A stretch of 64,000 nt of DNA, from positions 51,397 to 115,396 of the forward strand of contig JAZNGZ010000083.1 in assembly GCA_045576735.1 (NCBI GenBank), read 5' to 3'. The notes under the pieces were generated by a model. It saw nothing but the letters and a program-made list of their open reading frames with translations, searched no databases and was not told where the DNA came from. Of the stretch, positions 41,108 through 50,091 are shown one piece after another (the stretch's first letter is position 1; each line of letters opens with the position of its first letter). The translations under genes were made by a program, and so were the position numbers. The DNA comes from RGIG4079 sp045576735. GTDB lineage: Bacteria; Bacteroidota; Bacteroidia; Bacteroidales; Muribaculaceae.

Positions 41108-43444
41108 ATGATGAGATTTCGTGCTATTTTTAAAATTCTCACCACAATATGCGCTACTGTTCTATTATGGAATTGTAGTGCCACCAAGCATGTACCCGAT
41201 GGGCAATACCTCGTCGACAAAGTATCTATTAGCATCGAAGATTCAACCGATGTTTCCTCAAGCGAGCTATATAATTACCTTCGACAAATACCTAACCACA
41301 AAGTATTAGGATTCTTAAAACTTCAGCTCGCCACTTACAATCTCTCGGGAAACGATACAACCAAATGGTACAATAAATGGTTCCAAAAATTAGGCCAACC
41401 GCCTACTATTTACGACCAAGATTTAACTGATGCGTCGGCTAAGCAGCTACAATTGGCAATGATTAACAAAGGATATTACGACGCAAAAGTTTCGGTCGAT
41501 ACTATAACAAAGCCTAACAAGAAAAAGATACAAGTCAACTACTCCATCTCTGCCGGGAAGCCTCATGTTGTATCTTCTATCAAATATGAAATCCCCGACT
41601 CGTCAATATATAAGATTGTGATGAACGACACTTCATTGCTCACACTCAAGCCCGGAGATCTCCTTAATCGCAACTTTCTTGAAGCCGAGCGCGTTAACAT
41701 TGCCCAACAACTACGCAACAACGGATATTACTCATTCAGCAAAGAATATATAACATATATCGCCGACACCGTTGCCGGCTCAAAGAATGTGGAGCTCACA
41801 ATGGTTCTCAATAAGCCCACAACTAGAAAGGACACTTCGATTATAACTCTCGAGCACGAAAAACACTTTGTGCGTAATGTATATTTTATCACCAACTACA
41901 CCCCCATGTCGGGGACATCTTCATCGATTGAGCTAAGCGACACTATCGACTACAAAGGTCTTAAAATTGTATATGGCTCCGATGAATACCTCAAGCCTCA
42001 AGCCCTTGAGGAAAAATGTTATATACTACCCATGCGGCCTTTCGATGCTAGTGCTGTAGACCGCACCTACGAAGCATTATCGCGTCTTGAAATATTAAAA
42101 TATATCAACATCGAAATGGTTCCTATAGGGAAAGAACTTGGATTTCAATGGGTCGACGCCTACATTATGCTATCACGTGGCAAAAAACAAAGTGTCAGTT
42201 TCGAGGTTGAAGGAACTAATTCAGAAGGTGACCTTGGGTTCGGTGTTGGTGCCATATACCAACACCGCAATCTAGCTAAAGGGTCAGAGGTATTAACGAC
42301 CAAATTCCGCATGAACTACGAAAGCATATCGGGAAATCTCGACGGTCTCATCAACAACCGTTATACCGAATATGCCGGGGAAGTGGGCATAAAGTTCCCT
42401 AAATTCATGAGTCCCTTCCTTTCGAAAGATTTCAAACAAAACATGAAGGCGTCTACCGAATTTGCCATATCGTTAAATTACCAAGAGCGACCCGAGTATA
42501 CTCGCATCATCGCCGGGGGGGCTTGGAAATATAATTGGGTAAATAGACAAAATACCGAACGTAGCACTTTTGATTTCATTGATATAAATTATGTATATCT
42601 CCCTAACAGCACACTTGACTTTATCGATGAGATTGAAAATCCGCTATTACGTTACAGCTACGAAGACCACTTCATAATGCGCACCGGTTATACTTATTAC
42701 AAATCAAACAAACGCATTCCTTCGGCTTCTTCACTCCAACGTTTTACACTGCAACCATCGATATACAGTTTCCGCACATCTGCCGAATTTGCAGGAAATC
42801 TATTATATGCAATTTCGTCTCTTAGCAACCAAAAACGTGAAGATGGTGTATATAAACTATTCGGCATTCAATATTCCCAATATTTCAAAGGTGAAGCCGA
42901 TTATATGCACGCCATAAATTTCAGCCCACGGCACTCATTGGCGTTCCACGTCGGAGCCGGCATAGGCATTCCTTACGGCAACTCCAAAGTCCTACCATTT
43001 GAAAAACGCTTCTACGCCGGTGGAGGCAATGGTGTGAGAGGCTGGGGCGTCAGAACACTTGGTCCCGGTAGTTATGATTCGCGCAACTCAGTTGACAATT
43101 TCATTAATCAATGTGGAGACATTCGCCTCGATTTCAACATTGAATATCGTGCAAAACTTTTTTGGCTTATCGAAGGGGGCTTCTTTATTGATGCCGGAAA
43201 CATATGGACAATTCGTGAATACGAAAATCAGCCTGGCGGTGTGTTTAAATTTGATGAATTTTACAAGCAGATAGCATTTGCTTATGGGGCTGGTATTCGC
43301 CTTGATTTCACCTATTTCTTGCTCCGTTTCGACCTTGGCATGAAAGCTTACAACCCTGCCAAAAATCAAGAACGCTGGCCTCTAATCCACCCCAAATGGA
43401 GTCGCGATGCTTCATTCCACTTCTCGGTTGGATACCCATTCTAA
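41108..43444 (+). CDS. tamL: BamA/TamA-family outer membrane lipoprotein (TamL-like)
   Basis: About 778 residues. The start is ATG 41108 (41099 and 41111 are alternatives); the promoter -7 box excludes the longer frame. A lipoprotein signal ends LLWNCSATKHVPDGQYL, a TamL hallmark in Bacteroidota, where a lipidated TamA replaces the usual form. The periplasmic part holds POTRA domains (about 30-330), followed by a 16-strand OMP85 barrel with the conserved YAGGGNGVRGWGVRTLGPGS (loop 6, VRGW) and a C-terminal strand ending FHFSVGYPF. It inserts or transports proteins or lipids in the outer membrane with TamB, which is not in the window. Confidence 0.92.
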   Translation: MMRFRAIFKILTTICATVLLWNCSATKHVPDGQYLVDKVSISIEDSTDVSSSELYNYLRQIPNHKVLGFLKLQLATYNLSGNDTTKWYNKWFQKLGQPPTIYDQDLTDASAKQLQLAMINKGYYDAKVSVDTITKPNKKKIQVNYSISAGKPHVVSSIKYEIPDSSIYKIVMNDTSLLTLKPGDLLNRNFLEAERVNIAQQLRNNGYYSFSKEYITYIADTVAGSKNVELTMVLNKPTTRKDTSIITLEHEKHFVRNVYFITNYTPMSGTSSSIELSDTIDYKGLKIVYGSDEYLKPQALEEKCYILPMRPFDASAVDRTYEALSRLEILKYINIEMVPIGKELGFQWVDAYIMLSRGKKQSVSFEVEGTNSEGDLGFGVGAIYQHRNLAKGSEVLTTKFRMNYESISGNLDGLINNRYTEYAGEVGIKFPKFMSPFLSKDFKQNMKASTEFAISLNYQERPEYTRIIAGGAWKYNWVNRQNTERSTFDFIDINYVYLPNSTLDFIDEIENPLLRYSYEDHFIMRTGYTYYKSNKRIPSASSLQRFTLQPSIYSFRTSAEFAGNLLYAISSLSNQKREDGVYKLFGIQYSQYFKGEADYMHAINFSPRHSLAFHVGAGIGIPYGNSKVLPFEKRFYAGGGNGVRGWGVRTLGPGSYDSRNSVDNFINQCGDIRLDFNIEYRAKLFWLIEGGFFIDAGNIWTIREYENQPGGVFKFDEFYKQIAFAYGAGIRLDFTYFLLRFDLGMKAYNPAKNQERWPLIHPKWSRDASFHFSVGYPF

Positions 43445-43505
43445 TTCATAATTCATAATGCGTAATTCTTAATCTCAACTACCATCTCTCAATTCTCAAC
43501 TCCCC

Positions 43506-44162
43506 ATGAAATCTTTGGTTATATTTGATCTTGATGGCACTCTGCTCAACACGATTGACGACCTTGGTGAAGCCACTAATTTTGCCCTTGCAAAATGTGG
43601 GTTCTCCACCCACCCCATTTCATCATATCCATTTTTTGTGGGAAATGGAATCGCTAAATTAATAGAGCGCGCACTACCACAAGATGCACGAGATAAAGGG
43701 ACTATTGAAAAGGTAAAACTTCACTTTTTAGAATATTACAACGACAATAATACAGTATACTCCAAGCCTTATGATGGCATTCCACAATTATTAAATGCTC
43801 TAAGCGAACAAGGGATAAAACTTGCCGTTGCATCAAACAAATATCATGAAGCAGTGGTAAAACTAATCAACCACTACTTCCCCTTTATCAACTGGGTCGC
43901 CATTGAAGGGCACAAGGAGGGATTCCCAACAAAACCCGACCCTTCAATTGTGTTTGACATTCTAAGTAAATCAGCGACACAAAAAGATGATGTGTTATAT
44001 ATCGGCGATTCAGGTGTAGATATGGAAACCGCACGACGTGCCGGAGTGGAATCCATTGGAGTGACTTGGGGATTTCGACCCATCGAAGAACTACAACAAT
44101 TTTGCGCCAATCACATTGTCAACTCAACTGACGAAATCTTAAAAATTGCAACAAATCTGTAA
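43506..44162 (+). CDS. gph: HAD-family phosphatase (phosphoglycolate phosphatase-like)
   Basis: A 218-residue HAD hydrolase with intact motifs: IFDLDGTLLNT (nucleophile Asp8 and Asp10), AVASNK (motif II), a Lys in the FPTKPDPS segment, and VLYIGDSGVDMETARRAG (motif IV). The cap domain is the small helical type of phosphoglycolate phosphatases. It probably dephosphorylates 2-phosphoglycolate or a related metabolite; gene symbol is by similarity only. It follows tamL by 61 nt of short AATTC-type repeats and may share its promoter. Confidence 0.85.
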   Translation: MKSLVIFDLDGTLLNTIDDLGEATNFALAKCGFSTHPISSYPFFVGNGIAKLIERALPQDARDKGTIEKVKLHFLEYYNDNNTVYSKPYDGIPQLLNALSEQGIKLAVASNKYHEAVVKLINHYFPFINWVAIEGHKEGFPTKPDPSIVFDILSKSATQKDDVLYIGDSGVDMETARRAGVESIGVTWGFRPIEELQQFCANHIVNSTDEILKIATNL

Positions 44163-44233
44163 CAACGACCTTATTCTGTCTTTTTTTGCCTTAAAAATAG
44201 TTTTTATTATATATCTTAATCAGAAAAAAGCAG

Positions 44234-44241
44234 TACCTTTG
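44234..44241 (+). promoter_or_regulatory. -7 element of the AspT/YidE transporter gene
   Basis: TACCTTTG matches TAnnTTTG, 41 nt upstream of the ATG at 44282. A convincing -33 TTG is not seen. Confidence 0.62.
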
Positions 44242-44281
44242 CACTCAATTTTACAACACTGTTACAATATCATCTCCTAAA

Positions 44282-45931
44282 ATGGATTGGATTCAGAATT
44301 TATTATTCCCGGGCAATGAGTCTTTAGCTAGCACAATCGTGCTATACTCATTTGTTATTGCCTTAGGGGTCTACTTAGGCAAACTCAAAATATGTGGAGT
44401 TTCACTTGGTGTAACTTTCGTATTATTCGTGGGTATAGTAATGGGACACTTCGGCTATATAGTAGACCATGACGTATTGCACTTCATACGCGAATTTGGG
44501 CTTATTTTATTCATCTTCTCCATTGGTTTGCAAGTTGGCCCCGGTTTCTTCTCTTCATTTAAGAAAGGTGGTATGAAACTTAACGGACTTGCAGTGTTGG
44601 GAATCGTGCTTAATGTGGTAATAGTGTTGGGCATCTACTTTTTCGAAGGTGGAGCTACTAAAATCGAAGCTCTTGTAGGGGTGATGTCGGGTGCTGTCAC
44701 CAACACCCCAGGACTTGCTGCCGCACAACAATCGGCATCGGCTGCCCAAGCCGACACTATGGCGATGGGATATGCTGCCGCCTACCCTCTTGGTGTTGTG
44801 GGCATTATACTTGCAATGTTTATCATCAAAGCTCTATTCCGCATCAATATAAAAAATGAGGTAAAAGAGATTGAAGATGAACAAGAAAACAGCCAACTAA
44901 AACCTCACATTCGCACCTTTGAGGTTAAAAACGAATTAATTTATGGTAAAAATCTCGTAGAGCTACATGATATTATACAATGCAACTTTGTGGTATCGCG
45001 CCTAATGCGCCCAGATGGTGTTGTTATCATTCCAAAAGCTACTACCGAAATTCATACCGGTGACAAATTATATATTGTAATGTCGGCTCAAGACGAGGAG
45101 CGCCTCAAAGCACTTATCGGTCCTGAAATTGAGATGGACTGGGAGGCAACACCTTCGCAAGTGGTTTCACGTCGCATTCTTATCACAAAAGGCAACTACA
45201 ATGGAGTGGCTCTCGGTTCGTTACGCTTGCGCATGGGATATAAGCTCAATGCCACTCGCGTGAATCGTGCCGGTGTCGACTTGCTTGCAGCACCCAACCT
45301 TCGACTTCAAATTGGCGACCGCCTCACAGTTGTGGGCAACGTTGAAGATATCGAACGCCTTGCCAGCAAGCTTGGTAACTCTATGAAACGCCTGAACGAG
45401 CCAAACCTCATCACTATTTTCGTCGGCATTTTGTTTGGTATCATTCTCGGCTCTATCAACGTTGGTTGGGGCATGAAACTCGGACTTGCAGGTGGCCCTC
45501 TTGTTGTGGCTATCTTGCTTAGCCGTTTTGGTTACAAATTCAAACTCATCACCTATACATCTTCATCAGCCTCGCTATTGATGCGCGAATTAGGGATATG
45601 TCTATTCTTGGCATCGGTAGGTATATCTTCGGGACAAGGCTTTGCCGAGACAGTATTCAACACTACCGGTATGTGGTGGGTTATATGGGGAGTCATGATT
45701 ACAGTAATCCCATTGATTATCGTTGGCGCAATAGCTCGTGGAGTTTATAAAATCAACTTCCTAACAATTATGGGTCTCATGTCGGGCGGTTGTACCGATC
45801 CCCCTGCCCTAGCCTATGCCAACAACTCTACCGGCAACGACGCCCCTGCAGTGGCCTACTCAACCGTTTATCCGCTTACAATGTTCTTGCGCGTAGTTGC
45901 TGCACAAGCCCTTGTGTTATGCTTCATGTAA
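44282..45931 (+). CDS. AspT/YidE-family transporter with two RCK_C domains
   Basis: A 549-residue inner-membrane protein. About five hydrophobic helices (residues 15-190) are followed by two TrkA_C/RCK_C regulatory domains (about 205-375; GKNLVELHDI and SLRLRMGYKLNATRV), and then a further five to six helices. The repeated halves both carry the signature MSGAVTNTPGLAAAQQSA and MSGGCTDPPALAYANNST, as in AspT-type antiporters. The substrate is unknown: dicarboxylates or amino acids are likely. The stop is 7 nt from that of the convergent thioredoxin gene. Confidence 0.9.
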   Translation: MDWIQNLLFPGNESLASTIVLYSFVIALGVYLGKLKICGVSLGVTFVLFVGIVMGHFGYIVDHDVLHFIREFGLILFIFSIGLQVGPGFFSSFKKGGMKLNGLAVLGIVLNVVIVLGIYFFEGGATKIEALVGVMSGAVTNTPGLAAAQQSASAAQADTMAMGYAAAYPLGVVGIILAMFIIKALFRINIKNEVKEIEDEQENSQLKPHIRTFEVKNELIYGKNLVELHDIIQCNFVVSRLMRPDGVVIIPKATTEIHTGDKLYIVMSAQDEERLKALIGPEIEMDWEATPSQVVSRRILITKGNYNGVALGSLRLRMGYKLNATRVNRAGVDLLAAPNLRLQIGDRLTVVGNVEDIERLASKLGNSMKRLNEPNLITIFVGILFGIILGSINVGWGMKLGLAGGPLVVAILLSRFGYKFKLITYTSSSASLLMRELGICLFLASVGISSGQGFAETVFNTTGMWWVIWGVMITVIPLIIVGAIARGVYKINFLTIMGLMSGGCTDPPALAYANNSTGNDAPAVAYSTVYPLTMFLRVVAAQALVLCFM

Positions 45932-45938
45932 GATAGCG

Positions 45939-46241
45939 CTATCGCCATTCAACACTATTCACGGCAACCATCAAGTCGGTGTGGGATTGCACACCACTAC
46001 CTCGCCACATCACCTCGCCGTTTTTAAATACTAGAATCGTTGGCACCGACTGGATGTGATACCTTTCGGTCAATTCTCGTTCTTTATCTATATCTACCTT
46101 AACCACATTAACCTCATTTCCCATTTTTCGCTCAAAATTTTCGAGGATACCCATTTGGCGCTGACATGGTCCACACCATGTCGCAAAAAAATCCACCACT
46201 GTAGGACGTGATTCGCCAATAACTTCTTCAAATCGTTTCAT
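45939..46241 (-). CDS. trxA: Thioredoxin
   Basis: A 100-residue cytosolic thioredoxin with the active site WCGPCQ (Cys22 and Cys25), the buried VDIDKE helix start and the cis-Pro in SVPTILVFKNG. It reduces protein disulfides, recharged by thioredoxin reductase (elsewhere). It is slightly shorter than the standard 105-110 residues at the N-terminus. It is the sole gene on its transcript, convergent with the transporter. Confidence 0.93.
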   Translation of the reverse strand: MKRFEEVIGESRPTVVDFFATWCGPCQRQMGILENFERKMGNEVNVVKVDIDKERELTERYHIQSVPTILVFKNGEVMWRGSGVQSHTDLMVAVNSVEWR

Positions 46242-46338
46242 ATTCCTGTCTTATTTAGTTGGTTTCTTTATTTATCAACGCCAAGTATCCTATTTAAGTT
46301 CAAAATATCTAAAATATACTCACCTTTTGCCTTGATTA

Positions 46339-46370
46339 TTTGTAGAGGTAACTTATTATTCATAACTTTG
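46339..46370 (+). promoter_or_regulatory. Consensus promoter of dapA
   Basis: TTTG (46339-46342) and TAACTTTG (46363-46370) are separated by 20 nt. The start codon at 46401 is 31 nt past the -7 box. Confidence 0.78.
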
Positions 46371-46400
46371 CATTCTTAAAGAATATACACATACAACTTT

Positions 46401-47285
46401 ATGGCTCGTATAAACCTAAAAGGCATGGGGGTAGCACTTATCACCCCTTTTAAAGAAGACAAAACTATCGACTTCGACGCTCTTGCTCGATTGCTCGAAT
46501 ATCAAATAAAAAACGGAGTTGACTACCTCGTTGTACTCGGCACTACTGCCGAAACAGCCACACTTTCGGCCGACGAAAAACGCCAAGTGCGCGATTTCAT
46601 CGTTGAACGTGTAGCTGAGCGCGTGCCTCTCGTTATCGGCATTGGAGGGAACAACACAATGGCTCTCGTTGAAGAGTTGACCACTTCCGACCTCACTCCT
46701 TTCAGCGCAGTGCTTTCGGTTGTGCCCTACTACAACAAACCTTCACAAGAAGGCATATATCAACACTATAGCGCCATTGCCAAGGCTTCCCCTATCCCGG
46801 TGATCCTTTACAATGTACCAGGTCGCACAGGTGTAAACATGACTGCCGAAACGACTCTTCGTCTCGCTCGCGACCACAAAAACATCATAGGCGTGAAAGA
46901 AGCGTCGGGCAACATTACTCAAATGGACGACATCATCAAAAACAAAGATGAAGACTTCATGGTAATCTCGGGCGATGATGGTATCACATTCCCACTCATC
47001 ACACTTGGCGCTGTGGGTGTTATTTCGGTTATCGGCAACGCATTCCCCAAAGAATTCTCAAAAATGGTGAGACTTGCCCTCAATGGCGACTTCGAAAAAG
47101 CATTATTGATTCACCACCGGTTCACCGAACTATTCAGCTTGCTTTTCGTTGACGGAAACCCTGCCGGAGTGAAATGCTTGCTCAATGCAATGGGCTTCAT
47201 TGAAAACGAGCTTCGTCTGCCATTAGTGCCAACACGAATCACCACTTACGAAAAAATTCGTCAAGTACTTGACAGCTTAAATTAA
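46401..47285 (+). CDS. dapA: 4-hydroxy-tetrahydrodipicolinate synthase
   Basis: A 294-residue TIM-barrel aldolase that condenses pyruvate and aspartate semialdehyde in the lysine/diaminopimelate pathway. Features: GTTAETATLS substrate loop, VVPYYNKPSQEGI (catalytic Tyr), the Schiff-base Lys in GVKEASGNI (about residue 164), and ISGDDG. Full length. It has its own promoter; dapF of the same pathway lies at 55922-56773. Confidence 0.97.
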   Translation: MARINLKGMGVALITPFKEDKTIDFDALARLLEYQIKNGVDYLVVLGTTAETATLSADEKRQVRDFIVERVAERVPLVIGIGGNNTMALVEELTTSDLTPFSAVLSVVPYYNKPSQEGIYQHYSAIAKASPIPVILYNVPGRTGVNMTAETTLRLARDHKNIIGVKEASGNITQMDDIIKNKDEDFMVISGDDGITFPLITLGAVGVISVIGNAFPKEFSKMVRLALNGDFEKALLIHHRFTELFSLLFVDGNPAGVKCLLNAMGFIENELRLPLVPTRITTYEKIRQVLDSLN

Positions 47286-47291
47286 CAGCTA

Positions 47292-47323
47292 TTTGGCAAA
47301 ATAAAAAGAATTCATTAACTTTG
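47292..47323 (+). promoter_or_regulatory. Consensus promoter of tRNA-Arg
   Basis: TTTG (47292-47295) and TAACTTTG (47316-47323) are separated by 20 nt, just after the dapA stop. The tRNA begins about 50 nt downstream. Confidence 0.75.
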
Positions 47324-47374
47324 CACTCGCAATTCAATATTGCACGAGCCACAAAGGCTCAAAAAAACAAGGTA

Positions 47375-47448
47375 GGTCCAGTAGCTCAGCTGGATAGAGC
47401 AACAGCCTTCTAAGCTGTGGGTCGTGGGTTCGAATCCCGCCTGGATCA
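47375..47448 (+). tRNA. tRNA-Arg (TCT)
   Basis: The 74-nt cloverleaf has acceptor stem GGTCCAG/CTGGATC (one G-T pair) with discriminator A, D arm AGCTCAGCTGGATAGAGC, anticodon stem ACAGC/GCTGT around the loop CTTCTAA (anticodon TCT), variable loop GGGTC and T arm GTGGGTTCGAATCCCGC. CCA is not encoded. Island-like remnants lie downstream, so its 3' end may once have served as an integration site. Confidence 0.95.
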
Positions 47449-47449
47449 C

Positions 47450-47478
47450 AAAGGAGAGTCATTCGGCTCTCCTTTTTT
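47450..47478 (+). terminator. Intrinsic terminator of tRNA-Arg
   Basis: AAAGGAGAG pairs with CTCTCCTTT and is followed by a T-run. It starts 2 nt after the tRNA 3' end. Confidence 0.88.
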
Positions 47479-47545
47479 ATGCTATCAATCAAGCGGTTCA
47501 TCAAAATAAACTAATAATCATCTATTAGACCGGAATACGAAAACA

Positions 47546-47644
47546 ATGGGCCATCTCTCATATTACTTCGATTACGAGGCTTTCGCTCGCGATTTGTTTA
47601 TGTGCGATTACCATTTCGATAATGGATATGTTTTCCAAAGATAA
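47546..47644 (+). pseudogene. C-terminal remnant of an antirestriction protein (ArdA-like)
   Basis: A 32-codon frame, MGHLSYYFDYEAFARDLF followed by MCDYHFDNGYVFQR, matches the conserved C-terminus of ArdA antirestriction proteins (YFDYEAFARDLF, then GYVF) carried by conjugative elements. No ribosome-binding site or upstream ArdA coding is present, so it is a relic left by a mobile element, not a gene. Its position just past the tRNA-Arg terminator supports former integration there. The identification rests on the motif recalled from the family. Confidence 0.62.
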
Positions 47645-47713
47645 TTGTGTGGCATTCCACACTTTTGCAAAGTTGAGAGCGTTATTTTATGGTTGATTGT
47701 TATGAACCCTTGC

Positions 47714-47787
47714 TCTAATAAGACCTCAATTTGCATTGTTGTTGCCACATTAGCTGTAACATCAAAACCAATAGAGGCTCGGTCAAG
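47714..47787. repeat. 74-bp imperfect direct repeat, left copy
   Basis: This matches 49664-49737 at 66 of 74 positions with no gaps. The two copies lie 1950 bp apart and bracket the AbiEi/AbiEii pair. Read on the minus strand, both encode a peptide containing RASIGFDVTAN and MQIEV. Several differences fall at third codon positions, which suggests they derive from a coding sequence. Confidence 0.8.
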
Positions 47788-47902
47788 CCTCAATATCCTA
47801 TCTCAACAAAATATCTATAATTAATGAATGTGTTAGAGTTGGGCATAAATACGTATTCTATACTATTAGTTTAGATTAAACAACTAAAAACACCTACATG
47901 TA

Positions 47903-47933
47903 TTGGAATTATTAAAAAATTGCATTACCTTTG
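47903..47933 (+). promoter_or_regulatory. Consensus promoter of the AbiE pair
   Basis: TTG (47903-47905) and TACCTTTG (47926-47933) are 20 nt apart, 30 nt before the AbiEi start. Confidence 0.72.
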
Positions 47934-47962
47934 CATCTGAAAATAGTTAGTTATTATAAACT

Positions 47963-48727
47963 ATGAGTTTAGAATATACAAGCAAAATAAACCGACTTCT
48001 TTTATCTGGGAAGAAAAATGGACTTTTCTTCTCCGGATGGCTAAAGAAGAATGGGTATTCAGATCAACTTATAAGAAAATACCGGCAATCGGGGTGGATT
48101 GCAAGTTTGGATAAAGGTGTCATGTTTCGCACTGGTGACACTTTATCTGCATTTGCTGCATTGTCGTGCTACAATGAGCAATTAAACAAAGAAGTAAGGG
48201 TAGCGGCCCATTCTGCATTGGAACTTTTCGGATTCAATCATTATGTCCCCATGGGAAAACCATTGCTTATGGTTGCATATCCCAATTCCATAATACCTCG
48301 ATGGATGCAGAGCGATCGTTTTGATAGAACGATAAAACCATTCAGTACGACAATGTTAGGCGTACCACAAACAAGCATATTACAGGTTGATGGTGTTGAA
48401 GTCTTAGTTTCTTCTCCAGAACAGGCGTTTATGGAATGTCTGCTTTTAGCTCCGGAACAGTACAATTATATGGATTTATACTATATAATGGAACAACTAA
48501 CTTCATTACGAGCAGATGTTGTTCAAACTCTACTCGAAAACATAAAGAATCAACGTGTTAAAAGAGTGTTCTTATATATGGCTGAAAAAGCAGAACATTT
48601 TTGGTTTGACATGCTGAACATGGATAAGATAAATCTTGGTTCATCGAAACTACTATTAGCTGAGAATGGAACCTACATAAAGAAATACAAAATAACTATA
48701 CCTAAAGAATTTAACGAATATGAATGA
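47963..48727 (+). CDS. AbiEi-type antitoxin / transcriptional regulator
   Basis: A 254-residue protein with an N-terminal winged helix (about 15-65: NGLFFSGWLKKNGYSDQLIRKY) and the AbiEi body (VAAHSALELFGFNHYVPMGKP, EVLVSSPEQAFMECLLLAPE). In AbiE systems the protein neutralises the nucleotidyltransferase toxin and represses its own promoter. It overlaps the toxin gene by 8 nt. The gene is richer in AT and uses codons less like its neighbours, which fits acquisition by transfer. Confidence 0.88.
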   Translation: MSLEYTSKINRLLLSGKKNGLFFSGWLKKNGYSDQLIRKYRQSGWIASLDKGVMFRTGDTLSAFAALSCYNEQLNKEVRVAAHSALELFGFNHYVPMGKPLLMVAYPNSIIPRWMQSDRFDRTIKPFSTTMLGVPQTSILQVDGVEVLVSSPEQAFMECLLLAPEQYNYMDLYYIMEQLTSLRADVVQTLLENIKNQRVKRVFLYMAEKAEHFWFDMLNMDKINLGSSKLLLAENGTYIKKYKITIPKEFNEYE

Positions 48728-49634
48728 TATATATAAGAAGCAAGTGGCACTTTTAATACGTATAATGCCGTTAGTATATCGTATTAAGGATTTTGCCGTG
48801 CATGGAGGAACTGCAATCAATCTGTTCCATAAAAATATGCCACGCTATTCTGTGGATATTGATTTGACTTATATACCTATTCAAGATAGAACTACAAGTT
48901 TGAATACTATAAATGAGCATCTAAAAATGCTCAAATCCAGTATTGAGAAAGCAATTCCAGGCATTAAAGTAATTCCAAAGTATGATGTATGGAAACTGCA
49001 ATGTAAACTAAATGGTGCAACGGTTAAGATTGAAGTAAATGGCACTAAAAGGGGGATTATCGGAGCAACCGAAGACAAAATGTTATGCGATAAAGCTCAA
49101 CAAGAGTTTAGCATGGCTTGTAAAGCACGAACTGTTTCGTATTCTCAGTTATATGGTGGTAAGATAACTGCGGCTTTGAGTCGCCAACACCCAAGAGACT
49201 TATTCGATTGCAAATATATGGAAATATCATCTTTCAATGATGTGAAAGATGGATTTATGTTATGCCTACTCGGTAGTGACAAACCAATCATTGAATCTTT
49301 GCGACCAAATAGCATCGACCAAACGGATGCATTAGAAAATCAATTCAAAGGAATGTCTGACGTCGAATTTAGTTATGCCGATTACGAAGAAACAAGGATA
49401 AATCTCATCTCTCAAATCAATGCGGCATTAACTGAAACGGATAAGGATTTTATATTGTCGTTTGAGGATGGCACTCCAGATTGGGATAAGTGTTGTGCTG
49501 GAGATTTGAGTAATTACCCATCCGTAAAATGGAAATTGCAGAACATCAATAAGCTCAAGGAAACCAATTCTCAAAAGCACAAACAAGGCATCGAAAGATT
49601 AAATTTTTTCTTTGGTAGGACTTCTGAAGATTGA
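48720..49634 (+). CDS. AbiEii-type nucleotidyltransferase toxin
   Basis: A 304-residue toxin of the AbiEii/nucleotidyltransferase family. The active-site motif is split as HGGTAINLF (GG/T, about 28-36) and YSVDIDLTYIP (D-x-D, about 43-53), and the later KIEVNGTKRG and YGGKITAALSRQHPRDLFD (Lys and Asp) are conserved. Related toxins add nucleotides to tRNA or block growth on phage infection. It forms a type IV-like toxin-antitoxin system with AbiEi. A 74-bp direct repeat begins 29 nt after its stop. Confidence 0.88.
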   Translation: MNDIYKKQVALLIRIMPLVYRIKDFAVHGGTAINLFHKNMPRYSVDIDLTYIPIQDRTTSLNTINEHLKMLKSSIEKAIPGIKVIPKYDVWKLQCKLNGATVKIEVNGTKRGIIGATEDKMLCDKAQQEFSMACKARTVSYSQLYGGKITAALSRQHPRDLFDCKYMEISSFNDVKDGFMLCLLGSDKPIIESLRPNSIDQTDALENQFKGMSDVEFSYADYEETRINLISQINAALTETDKDFILSFEDGTPDWDKCCAGDLSNYPSVKWKLQNINKLKETNSQKHKQGIERLNFFFGRTSED

Positions 49635-49663
49635 TAATTACTTAATTAAGTTGGTATCATTAT

Positions 49664-49737
49664 TCTAATGAGACCTCAATTTGCATTGTTGTTGTCGCAT
49701 TAGCTGTAACATCAAAGCCAATGGAAGCTCGGCAAAG
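49664..49737. repeat. 74-bp imperfect direct repeat, right copy
   Basis: The right-hand partner of 47714-47787, in the same orientation, starting 29 nt after the AbiEii stop. See that entry for the alignment. Confidence 0.8.
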
Positions 49738-49853
49738 AGTAAGTGGAATGCAGTAACACTCTCCGTTGGCGACACACTGCAATAGGATTATATGGCGGTG
49801 CCATTTGAAATGTTTGGTTTTGTTGAGTAATCTTCAGTGACTTTGCACTAACG

Positions 49854-49940
49854 TTACGAACTCGGAGTGTAGCCTTTCACGTGATCAAGCAATACCTTGT
49901 ACCTGGCCTGCAACCGCTTCGCTCTTTCGCTTACACTCAT
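49854..49940 (-). other. Short coding-like frame, possible gene relic
   Basis: A 28-codon frame, MSVSERAKRLQARYKVLLDH then VKGYTPSS, with an open frame continuing upstream for about 15 codons (LETEEKRRFQRG). Its composition (Arg/Lys-rich amphipathic helix, GC-rich codons) is more protein-like than the flanking DNA. No ribosome-binding site or promoter is clear. It may be the C-terminal end of a lost gene. I do not recognise it. Confidence 0.3.
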
Positions 49941-50091
49941 TCCTCTTTGAAACCTCCGCTTCTCTTCGGTTTCAAGATTACATTTTTATATATCTCACCC
50001 AACAAAAAAACGAATCACTGACTACAACACATTCAAGCCTCACCAACCATAGCAACAAATAATCTACAATAATCCCATATATTTTACGCTC

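Larger units (their letters stand above)
49635..50091. other. Non-coding region right of the AbiE pair
   Basis: This 457-bp gap holds the right 74-bp repeat (49664-49737) and a short minus-strand frame at 49854-49940. I found no second copy of the tRNA-Arg 3' end by eye, so no right attachment site can be named. No promoter, hairpin or further gene was recognised. Confidence 0.5.

Noticed and set aside
47608..47793. 61-codon minus-strand frame in the tRNA-Arg downstream region
   Set aside because: It runs antisense over the ArdA-like remnant and through the 74-bp repeat. The repeat may derive from coding DNA, but this frame is not a complete gene.
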